Source: Odobenus rosmarus divergens (lineage: Eukaryota; Chordata; Mammalia; Carnivora; Odobenidae). Taken from it: 64,000 nt of DNA. Shown here in pieces: positions 23,389 through 37,300 of the stretch; within the stretch, counting starts at the first letter, position 1, and every line of letters starts with the position of its first letter. The translations under genes and the position numbers were made by a program. Location of the stretch: contig NW_004450382.1 in NCBI RefSeq assembly GCF_000321225.1, positions 1,000,488 to 1,064,487 on the forward strand, written 5' to 3'. Below the pieces are notes generated by a model that made no database searches, was not told the DNA's origin, and saw nothing but the letters and a program-made list of their open reading frames with translations.

Positions 23389-23549
23389 ATCAGAAACCCA
23401 AGTTTCCTTCCTGAAACTGATTTTCACTTGCCTGGGTATTTACCGGTGTGCATGTTTTAAGGAAGGTTCTGTGCCTCAGTTTTCCTGCCAGAGAGGAACA
23501 TGGGAAAGGGTTTGAGCCAGTGCTGTGACCCGTGAAGGGTGACCAGTGG

Positions 23550-23670
23550 GGGAGGCACAGTTTTTCATTCAGCATACACTTCCCCAGCTCTCCCTGTACG
23601 CCAGGCATTTTGCAAGGCTCAGGGGGTGCAGGGAATGCCCAGCCCAGTAGAGAAGAGAATAAACAATTAT
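23550..23670. mobile_element. L2 relic
   Basis: It reads ttcattcagcatacacttcc and gtacgccaggcattttgcaa, then gtgcagggaatgcccagccc. Confidence 0.6.
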
Positions 23671-24100
23671 ATTACAAAAATGAAGCCTTTGGGCCAAAAT
23701 CTTATGGACAAGTAGAAGTTAAAGTAAGCACACACTGACACTGACACTCTTTGGCCATCCCTACAGTACACGCTCCCTGGTGGACATAGAGGTCCAGGAT
23801 CATTAATGGGAGACAACCAGCAGGGTAACAGCCCTGATTGCATGTTGGAAAGATAACCAACTTGTAGTGTCTCCAAAAGGGATAGAGGCTAGAGGCAGAG
23901 AGACCAGCATGACATTTGCTAGATTCTGTAAGGCTAGGAAGGCAGAGACCCTATCTGCCACACACTGTATTACATAGTCTCTCCTGCTGGTGTTATAAGC
24001 AGTCCATGTAGAAATGGTGGTTGGGATAGAGCAGTAAGAACTATCATATTTCATTGAATATATCTTTTAAAACATTATGTACTAATGAGAAAATTTGCCG

Positions 24101-24295
24101 GGTGCCTGGGTGGCTCAGTCCATTAAGCTTTTGACTCTTGATTTCTGCTCAGGTCGTGATCCCAGGGTTGTGGGATTGAGCCCCAGTCGGGCTCCTTGCT
24201 GAGCAAGGAGTCTGCTGCTCTCTCTCCCTCCCCTCTCCCTCTGCCCCTACGCCCGCTTGTGTTCTTTCTCTAATAAATAAATTAAAAGAAAAGAA
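24101..24295 (+). mobile_element. Can-SINE
   Basis: Border repeat gaaaanttgcc at left and right. Confidence 0.92.
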
Positions 24296-25095
24296 AACTT
24301 GCCAGGTATGATACTCCATTAATTGTTGGTCCTGATTTCAGTATTAAAATGTGGGGGGGGAAACAGTGCATCTTAGAATCCGTGAAATACTATAAGATGA
24401 ATATAGTTGCAAAAGTATTAAACTGGAAGTGAGAAGTTGGCTGAGATAGAGATATCCTGCCTGTGGGTGTTGAGCTTTGCCAGTTACTAGCTTTCACAAA
24501 ACAAATTTCTTAAAAATGTGCCCTTTTTCTTGCTTGGAATTAAGCTGGCTGAGATCACATGCTTTGAAACACTTGTAACCTGTTGCTGGGTCACACCTTT
24601 GCCTTACATGGTGAGGGGGTTGCTACCGTTAAGTCCCTGTCTTGTTTAGAAAAGGGAGTTTGTTGAGAAACATGGGGCTAACTCAGAGCTCCTGATGGAT
24701 ACATATATTTGGGGAGGTGGCAGAGATCTGATCAGCACAAAAGTCTCCTGGTCAGACTTGAATGAAGGGGTACCTTTCTATATTTGATTCCCTCATCTGA
24801 TAGATTCATTGTGTTCTCCCAGAACTTTAATTCCTTGGGCTGTGCAAATTATCATCCCTCTCTAGCCAAACAAAACAACCCCCCCCCAAAAAAAAAACCA
24901 CAAAAGAAACAGGAAATCGGGATTAGGGAAAAACTGCTAGCCTTGGTGTGACTTGGTAATACAAAAGCTGTGGTTGCTTCCCCAGGGGCAGAGTGCAAGA
25001 GAAAGCTTTTCAGCCTAGGGGAAAGAAGATTCCTGGCAGAAAGCCCAAAAGGGCAGACTGCTTCCTCTCCCAGGTGTTCCCTAGAACGGAGAACA

Positions 25096-25152
25096 ACACT
25101 GGGTAACTTGGGCAAAACAAGAACACACTGGGTAACTTGGGCAAAACAAGAA
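25096..25152. repeat. Tandem duplication, 29-bp period
   Basis: Two copies of acactgggtaacttgggc followed by aaaacaaga, starting at 25096 and 25125. Confidence 0.9.
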
Positions 25153-25474
25153 TGGACAAGATGATACTTCCCTGCCAGAGACTGTTCAATGACCAGTGAT
25201 GGGGACTATGCGACAGGGGCCCAGCTAGTCTAGGAGGCAGCCATTTGTCCCCCTTTACATAATGTAAGGCAGAGAAACCAAGATGTAGTGTGAAAAGGGA
25301 CTTGCCCACGCTTATGGATTGAGGTGGAGCAGATGTTATGACACTTTCTCAAGCCAGGGGCTCCTCCCAAAGGTGACCAGCCTTTCCCCACCCATGCTCC
25401 AGGCCTGCCTAGACCTGCCTAGACCTGTAGTTGCTGCCCAGGGAGCTAAGTCTCCTCCCCAAACATAAACTTAA

Positions 25475-29208
<3,734 letters not shown>

Positions 29209-29476
29209 ATGGTTTGGGCCCTCATCACAGCTTTGACCCACTCCCTCTGGCTTTCTGAGTCTAGGAGAATGTGGTCATGAGTAGCTTAATAGGCTCAGAA
29301 CTAGGACTTAGATGAGGCTTGTTGCCAGACCTGCAGCTTTACTACTACACGTTCTCAAGAGGGCCTAGAAGCAAATAGCAGATACAAGCTCAAAATAGGA
29401 GGTCCAATCACAGCTTTATCACCTTCCACAAATACTTGGCCTTTATCAGTTTTCCTCTTGTAAAACGGATGTGAGG

Positions 29477-29482
29477 ATTAAA
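29477..29482 (+). terminator. CCDC17: Poly(A) signal ATTAAA, CCDC17 candidate
   Basis: This is the only near-canonical signal within 300 bases of the CCDC17 stop, with T-rich sequence downstream. Confidence 0.35.
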
Positions 29483-29592
29483 TGGATGTCTCAAGTATTT
29501 TCAATATTGCCTGGAATATAAATTCTTTGAAAGATAAGCAGGGGGCACTCTAATTTGTTAAAGGAACTTTGTAAACTTACCTTTTTTTTGCG

Positions 29593-29852
29593 CTAAAGCC
29601 CATCTTGTTGCCACACTTCGTTCAGGACATCTTCCGGGAAGCCTTCCAGGCTATAAATATCCCCATGAACTAGGAGCTCCCATACCTTATACACTTAGAA
29701 ATCTGGCTAAAATTTGATATTGGGCCTATCCCCAGAACCCAGTGCCAACCAAAGGTCAAAGGCCTAAAATCCTCAGGACTTGGAACATGGAATACAAGGG
29801 CATCGTCAAGAAGTTCAAAGCCAAAGATTTCTACAGCTATGAGTTACCATAA
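29593..29852 (+). other. Coding-like DNA downstream of CCDC17, identity unknown
   Basis: Two short open stretches look protein-like but lie in different frames. One is 29593-29673 (LKPILLPHFVQDIFREAFQA, then INIPMN and TAG). The other runs from about 29718 to TAA at 29850-29852, ending KGIVKKFKAKDFYSYELP. An AATAAA lies 38 bases beyond the second stop. They could be a decayed C-terminal extension of CCDC17, an alternative last exon or an old gene relic. I do not recognise the protein. Confidence 0.35.
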
Positions 29853-29890
29853 CCAGCCCAGAAAAATTCCCTTTTCTCTTCTATTTAGGA

Positions 29891-29896
29891 AATAAA
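29891..29896 (+). terminator. Poly(A) signal AATAAA, plus strand
   Basis: A canonical hexamer sits 683 bases after the CCDC17 stop and 38 bases after the stop of the coding-like segment. It could end a longer CCDC17 transcript. Confidence 0.45.
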
Positions 29897-30269
29897 ATAT
29901 AAACTGGAAAACTGACATTCAATATTCAAATGGCAGGTTCTGACCTACTGTCTTGTCTAGTGCAGCAAAGTAACCCTATGGGTGGTCAGAATTACTAACT
30001 CCCTTTAGGTAATGTAGGGCAGGCACGGTTTGGAATTCAGATCAATAGTAACTGGTATTTAACAGGTTCTTAAACTAAGGGTCAGGGCTGAGGCAGCTCA
30101 GGCAGGGAGGGTCTCCCACTAGCCTTGCACCCTGGACATCCCCAGTGGGATGGCTTTAATATCAGTATCCTGAGCACCCTTTGACTGGGCTGGTGGGCCA
30201 GTTTCTACCTTTCAACCCCCCATCCCACACTGAAATGCTTCAGGTAGTTCGGGATCCCACTGGAAGATT

Positions 30270-30453
30270 TTTTTTTTTTCTTAAAGAAAGATTTTATTTA
30301 TTTGAGAGAGAGAACATGAGAGGGGAGAAGGTCAGAGGGAGAAGCAGACTCCCCACCGAGCAGGGAGCCCAATGAGGGACTCGATCCTGGGACTCCGGGA
30401 TCATGACCTGAGCTGAAGGCAGTCGCTTAACCAACTGAGCCACCCAGGCATCC
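30270..30453 (-). mobile_element. Can-SINE between CCDC17 and NASP 3' ends
   Basis: Target duplication ctggaagat at 30260 and 30453. Confidence 0.94.
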
Positions 30454-30501
30454 TGGAAGATCTTTAAACACAAGTCCAGACCAGGAGCATTTTTTAGCAT
30501 C

Positions 30502-30507
30502 TTTATT
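30502..30507 (-). terminator. NASP: Poly(A) signal AATAAA, NASP distal
   Basis: It reads AATAAAGATGC on the minus strand, 774 bases after the stop codon. The intervening 3'UTR is free of SINEs, suggesting it is functional. Confidence 0.6.
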
Positions 30508-31185
30508 CAAGAGGTCAAAACTGCAGATGGGTAACAATTTAGATTCAAGTTATAAGATATATTCCAGCCTTTCTGTACAGAAAACAAAACTCCACCAGCC
30601 AGCCTCCCCACAAATTCCTCCAACCACATCCCACGTGTCCAGTCCCTCAAGCCACTTTCAAACCAGAAAGCTCAATTCTCCACAGTTAGCAGACCAGTTT
30701 TCCTCAAGGATCACTTTCCCCCACCCCTCCCTCACAAGTTTTCTTCAGTTCTTTTTCCAGGACAGAATTATTGACCCCCAATTGGAGACTAGGTGGGTAA
30801 CAGTTATCACTCAAGGCCTGGCTCAGGTGGTTATCAGTTCACAAAGTCCACCAAACAGTATCAGCACCAAAGAGCAAGATCTTTACCAAGTCTTGTTTTT
30901 GTAGCCCCCATCAAGGGGACAGCACCACTGAAGGTTTGTATTTAAAATGGAAAAGATATAGCACCATTAGAAAACAAAGGGCCTGGCTATGCTTGATTTG
31001 ACTGCCTCCACATTAGACAGACAGGAACTTGGATGGGAACTTCCAACAGAGATCAGTACAGAAAGGGGCAGGGGGAGTGAGTACCTTTGACAACTATATC
31101 AAACCCAGAGTGCTCCAAGGCACAGATTCAGCCAGTATATTTAAGAAAAAAAAAATCATCAAAGCCTCAACCTTTGCTTACAATC

Positions 31186-31191
31186 TTTATT
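31186..31191 (-). terminator. NASP: Poly(A) signal AATAAA, NASP proximal
   Basis: The plus-strand text tttatt reads AATAAAGATTG on the minus strand, 90 bases after the stop codon. Confidence 0.7.
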
Positions 31192-31280
31192 GAAGTTATA
31201 CAAAAAGAAGCCCCCCAAAGTGAAAAAATACATTATATACAAAAACACTTTCCCTCAGGAGGAAGGCTCTGCACCCTCTC

Positions 31281-31361
31281 TTAACATGCAGTGCTTTCAA
31301 CTGTGGCTCCGGCCTCCACTGTCCCCTCCACTGCTGCCCGGCTTTCAGCCTGATTCTCAGC
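31281..31361 (-). CDS. NASP: NASP terminal coding exon
   Basis: The acceptor is ttatcttccag. It encodes [20 protein letters not shown] and VESTAC, then TAA at 31281-31283. This matches the NASP C-terminus. Confidence 0.96.
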   Translation of the reverse strand, partial: AENQAESRAAVEGTVEAGATVESTAC

Positions 31362-34300
31362 CTGGAAGATAAATAGGGGCCTGGGCATAAATGACCCTAG
31401 TTTAAGCCGTTCTGTCTTTACACAACTGAGTAGGCATCAAAGAAAGTGAACAGGTCTCCTAAAGCCTGCTTTGCTCCCTACACTACTAATAGGCCATTTC
31501 CTAAAGTCTCTCTAATAGGGCTGACAGAGCCAATGTTCATATGGTACTTGGAAAGGGAGCGAGCAGAAATCACTCAGTGGTCTTGCCAATTAAGTGCCTT
31601 CTCACACATTCTTTAGAGTGGGACCTGTGCTGTGTGTATAGTTGCCATTCGTCAATGAGACATCCTACATTCCATAACCAGTTTCCTGCACACTGTTTCT
31701 ATGAGGGTTGCATACAAGTAATCCGAACAGGCTCAAGGTGAGGAACATGCACTTAGGAGGACTAGTTTCCCCAGGGCCTGAGAACAAGGGGAAATAAGGC
31801 AAGAGTCCAAGCCCTCTTAACTGCCCACCTCCTCCTCCATGTTTTCTGAAACTTCATTTCCACTGGAGACGGCATCCCCACTGCCTCCATTCACCTCTAG
31901 CTCTTGTTTCGCTTTCTTTGCATCATCTTTTCGGGGACTCTCTTCCTCTGGTTTCCTCTGAAGACAGAATTGGGAACGCTTCACAAATGTGCTGAATGTT
32001 TTTAAAAGTACTGCAAAAGTTTTTAAAAACCCCTTCATTCCTCTCCTCCCCCACTGCTGCCACCCCATGGTGCAGAAATCCTGAACACCGGGATCCACGG
32101 CTCTCAGGGTCTCTCCCATGGCCAAGGAAGCAGACGCCAACCTGTGCTCGGTACAATCAATTGGTCAGCCACAACATACCAATCCAGCCTCTCTAGGGGG
32201 AGGGTGGGGTGAGGGTGAGTAGATCTGAATAGTAACCAAACCCCAAGTTTATGAATCAGGACACAAAGGAATCAGTCTCCCACAAGAGGAAAAAAACAAC
32301 TGTAATTGTAGGCAGAAGATGGACTCCTAGGAGTATCGATCGGCAGGTCTGCTGCTGAATGACTACTGTCAAAGAAAACCCACCAGCTTTGCAAGCTGAG
32401 CCTATTCTTCTCAGCTGCTTTCCTGATAGTCCTGGGCCAAAAGAGGCCTGGAAAACTGGTTAGAAGACATAGTCAAGTGAAGATTACCTTCATTCAAATC
32501 CTCACCAACTTTGCAAAATGAATGTCTTATTGCACCAAATATTAAGGAATGTATTCCTGGTGTATCATTTGAAGCAAAAAACAAAACAAAAAGGAAACTG
32601 GAAAGAAAACAGAAAAGAAATGACCACATGTAGATTTACCTTCTTTCTGACAAGGTGGGAGATATCACTCACACAATTTGATGAGGAAGCACCATCCGTT
32701 GACTTTCTACTGGCAACCTGACAAAAAGGACTTTGTTAGCAATGTACAAGTAGACAGGACACAAAAAAGCCTAATATTAAGTGACAAAAATCACCTGAAT
32801 ACTCACCGTGGAGACTGAAGTGCCTCCTCCACTAGGAGTGAAACCTGAAGTAGAGCTCTCCACCTGTGCAAGAGGTGACAGACCCAAGTGGGTCCCAGGA
32901 TAGAACCCACCAGGTCACCCACACACCTACAACAGGTACCTACCATCCAAACTAAGACCTCAAATACTAGTGGGCCTCCATATACTAGCAATATCATTCC
33001 ACCCCCCTCTACCTGCACTCGCCACCCCCAAACCAGGAGCTTAGGCACAGGGTAAATATTAAATTAACCCATCCATATCATCACCTGTGGCACTATCTAT
33101 ACAGAGGAGTTCTCAGAGATGGAAGTAATAGCTTACATTTATTAAGCAAATACTATTTGTACTGTCAGAAGTATTTTAACATAGAGATACTATTATCCCC
33201 ATTTTACAGATGAGTCAACTAAGGCAAAGAAATGTTAAGTAACACGTCCATAGTCACACATAATAAGTAGCAGATATATAACCTTAACCCAGTCTGGCTC
33301 CAGAGCATATTCTCTCAAGCATTATACTACTTAATAGGAATAACTAGATAAATTCTCATATTCCTTCTGACCACCAACTCCCTGTAAACCGTATCACGGT
33401 TCCTAGGCAAACAGAACACTAATACCATGATGTCTTCCAACAATATCAACCATGCCATTATCCAAACTTCAAAAGGAAATCAAACCAACCAGAGTGGCTT
33501 TCAGAGCCAATTCAGCTACATTCCCACTACGCTGGGAGTCCTTTGCATCTTCTATCTTCTCTCTAATTTCAGGTAGCAGTTCCTTCAGCTCCTCAATTTC
33601 TTTCTCATATTCAGTAGATGATCCTTCAGCCTCCTTCAACTGCTCACTTAGTACAGCTACAAAGAACAGGCTGAAGTGATCAGTAATAGTTACCACCAAA
33701 GGATCCATTTTTTTTTTCATATTGTCGATTACCGGATCCAGTCAAGCTTATCGTCAAATAGCTGATGCTCACTCACCCATTCTCTTCTCAATGACTTCAA
33801 TAGATTTGCTGAACTGTGCCACTGCCTCATCATACTGAGAGTTATACCCATAGGCCAAGCCCAGCTGGTAATGGGTCTCTGCAAGGAGACGATCATGGGC
33901 TTCCAGGTACTGCTCTTGCAGGTTTAGGCAAGCCTGGAACTCCTCCACAGCTTGGACATAATTCTCTAATGAAAAGAGAAAGAATAGCAAGCAAATGGAC
34001 AGCATTTAATATATAATACTTCCAAATTGTAGACCATTCTACAGGAATGCTCTCCTGTTTTAAATTACGTCTCTTTGTAGCATCTCCAGGACACTGAACT
34101 ATTATAAAAAAAAAAATATCTAACTGGGGCGGGGGGGAAAAAAACCCTACTGAAGAGACTTCAGAAGAGATGGTTCACTATTCTAGGAACTATAGGAACC
34201 CAAACCAACTGTCCTTTTAAAGCCAATTGCCAGGGGTGCCTAGGTGGCTGGCTCAGTCAGTTAAGCATCTGCCTTCCACTCAGGTCATGATCTCAGGGTC

Positions 34301-37300
34301 CTGGTATGGAGCCCCACATCAGACTCCTTGCTCGGCAGGGAGCCTGTGTCTCCCTCTCCCTCTGCCCCTCCCCCTACTTGTGCTTTCTCTAAGAAATAAA
34401 ATCTTTACAAAAAAAAAAAAGCCAATGCCCACAACTTATGATCAATCAAGCTGAATTTTAAGGAATTAGAGGAAGAACTGGGGGGGGGGGCACATTAAAG
34501 GAAAGAGTAAAATGGAAAATGTTATTACCAGATTCAACACTAACTTCTCCAAGTTTAAGATGGGCCTGTGCAGCATAAAGCTGAGCTTCTTTTGTTTCTT
34601 GCCTGAAAGAAGGAAAAGATTATCAGAAACCTAATAGCATTTGTCCAAACCTAACTGATATTCTACTTCCAAGCTCCAAACTCCCAACCTAAGCCTAGAA
34701 ACACTGAAAAGTATTACCTTTTAAAAATGATCTTTGCTAAATCCAGCATATCCCAGGCAAGCTCTAGATTCCCGATCTCCTCCTCTTCATTTTCTTGAAG
34801 AGACTAAAAAGTATATCCAAATCATTGGTATTAGGCAGAAGTATAAGACAGGAATCTTATCACAAATCTAAATGTGTAATACAGCTTAAAAAATAAAAAA
34901 CCACGATAGGATTCAAAATTTGGACTTTCTCCCTAAAACCTACAGAATGAGTCCCTATAATCCTTCTATCCGAAGTCATCACCTATGTCAGTGATATCTA
35001 ACAGTGACGTGTTGGGTCCCATCAGAACATCCTCGGATTAAACGGATCTGTGTATTCCAGGCATGAACAAAGAGTCCCCAATCCCGGGCACCTGGGTGGC
35101 TCAGATGGTTAAGCATCTGCCTTCGGCTCAGGTCATGATCCCAGGGTCCTGGGATCGAGTCCCACATCGGGGTCCCTGCTCCTTGGGAGCCTGCTTCTCC
35201 CTCTGCTTCTCTCTCTCTCTCCCCCTGTCTCTCATGAATAAATAAATAAAATCTTTAAAAAAAAAAAAAAAGTCCCCAATCCCTAACCAAGAAATGACTA
35301 TGATAATCACATCTACCCTAGTAAGCTACAATCCTACAAGAAGAAGATGATACTGAACAAATAATAATTTACCTTGTTTTCAAGAAGTGATTCATTTGGT
35401 GTTTCTTCAGCCTTGTCATTTTCTTTATCCTCCTCTTCTGAGCCTTCAGTTTCTGTAAGCAAAAATACCTCAGTATTGAGAATACTAAGGATATCTTCCT
35501 TCTAAGTAGTCAAGAGATTCCAATAAATGCCTGTCAACCTATATTCTGAGTAGAACAGGCCAGATGCTAAGTCAGTTAATATTTGAACTGAATATAAAGC
35601 CAGTGATTACAGTCTAATTCAAGTGTAACCTAGATTTAGATTGTATAATCTTACAGTGTGTGGTTTACACCTTCGGTGATCAGAAGGCTGAACGTTTCTC
35701 TTCTAAAAGTCAATTTGGATCATTCAGATCAGGACAGATTAGCTACTGTATTCTTATTGTAGAAGCTCCCATATACTTAGCCAGAAGCAGTTGAAGAACT
35801 CAGCCAGTGTTCCTGGTGTTTTTAAGCAGCCATTTGTTATATAACACTAACATGCTGAGAAAGTACACAAAGTTAAATTACCCCAGTCCATTCAGAGCAA
35901 GAATGCTCAAGAGACTAGCTTTCCCACAACACAGCTGTGGAGAGAAAAGCATAGTCCTTACCAACTCTCACCAATGAGCATGCCACAGACTCCAGCCAGC
36001 TCTAGCATGTACAGAGAATTGAGTAAGCAGTACCACAACCAATTGTTTTACTCCAGTATAATGTTAAAATTTGCAGCCATATTGACATGCTATTTCACCA
36101 TACTGACATATATTCATAAGTCAACTGCCTTTAAGGACAGGCTAATAAATAGCTCTACGCACCACTTAAAAGTTCAAAATGTCATAGGATTAAAAATGGG
36201 CTTTTGGGAGCACGTAACAATTCATGAATTGGGTATAATGCGCCTACCTCTGCCACCTTTCATTAAACATTTTTAACACAAGCAAAAGAGCTAAAATACC
36301 ATCTTCTTAACAAGCTATTATGGGAACATAAATATGCAATTAGGCCTTAGAGCCATGAAGTCAGGCTAAAGGACTTTTATCTTTAGCAATACTGCTTAAG
36401 AATGGGAAGAGGCACAGAAAATTCCTAAACATTATAAATTAGTAAGACAAAGTCCTGTAAAAAGGGCGCCTGGCTGGCTCGGATAGTGGAGCATGCAACT
36501 CTTGATCTCAGTGTTGCGAGCTCGAGCCCCATGCTGGGTATAGAGATTACTCAAAAATAAAATTAAAAAAAAAAAAATTCCTGGGCGCCTGGGTGGCTCA
36601 GATGGTTAAGCGTCTGCCTTCGGCTCAGGTCATGATCCCAGAGTCCTGGGATCGAGTCCCGCATCAGGCTCCCTGCTCCTTGGGAGCCTGCTTCTCCCTC
36701 TGCCTCTCTCTCTCTTTCTGTCTCTCATGAATAAATAAAAATAAAATCTTTAAAACAAAACAAAAAAATTCCTCTAAGAACCAGTTACAAGTTAACTGAC
36801 TTCTATAGCAAACAGGTTTTATCAAATGACTCACTTTTCCCCTGTTGACCATTTAATTTAGTGTTTCTGAAATAAATACCCACCATCATACACCATTATC
36901 TTTCTGTACCCAAATTTCCAAGTTATCTGTATACTTGGTACTCTGTCAGACTAGATGGGTGGTTTTATTAACTCTGACAATGAGGCCCATTCTCAAGACG
37001 GATGAGGTAAGTCTATGCAACAAACATTTTATCTTCCTAATTTGTAGGAAAAATTGACAAAATGTGTATTGTTAGTCTATATTCTTAAATAATCTGGTAT
37101 CTGTTCCTATTCATACCAAAATGCCAGGTGACATCTAATTACATTAAAATCTTACTGAGTTTTACATCAAATTTTTAAAATAAAATTCTTACGATAATCT
37201 GAGAAAAATACTTGTTTCCCTTGAGAAATCTGTACTACCTTCATGGAATGGTGAAAAGAAAGTTAGGTTAATGAGAAAGCCATTACTTTAAAACAACACT

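Larger units (their letters stand above)
22497..23390 (+). other. GPBP1L1: GPBP1L1 3'UTR (end estimated)
   Basis: This AT-rich, largely repeat-free stretch follows the stop codon and carries a short (CA)n run at 22728. The end is inferred from poly(A) signals rather than transcripts. Can-SINEs are absent here although frequent in the flanking introns. Confidence 0.7.
29209..30489. other. Tail-to-tail intergenic region CCDC17-NASP
   Basis: It includes the presumed CCDC17 3'UTR, the coding-like stretch at 29593-29852, unique sequence at 29900-30265 and one antisense Can-SINE. Confidence 0.6.
30490..31280 (-). other. NASP: NASP 3'UTR (extent estimated)
   Basis: Repeat-poor sequence follows the stop on the minus strand. 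Two AATAAAGAT signals (31186-31191 and 30502-30507) suggest short and long 3'UTRs. The long form ends about 35 bases before an antisense Can-SINE. Confidence 0.65.

Noticed and set aside
30527..30904. A 125-codon plus-strand frame between CCDC17 and NASP
   Set aside because: It lies opposite the NASP 3'UTR, has low-complexity Ser/Pro/Gln composition and no recognisable domain. Most likely non-coding.
31817..32140. A 107-codon minus-strand frame beginning upstream of NASP exon 14
   Set aside because: Only the RKPEEESP onward part is real NASP sequence; the upstream residues are read-through of the intron before the acceptor at 31957.
33700..33752. Two GGATCC sites and one AAGCTT close together in a NASP intron, resembling vector polylinker
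   Set aside because: No extended polylinker or vector backbone is recognisable, and the flanking exon-intron structure is intact. A chance occurrence is more likely.
35087..35160. tRNA gene-like heads (A-box tggctcag and B-box ggatcgagtcc) in many repeats
   Set aside because: They are the tRNA-derived promoters of SINEs. Each is followed by a CT-rich body and A-tail, and none folds as a complete tRNA by eye.
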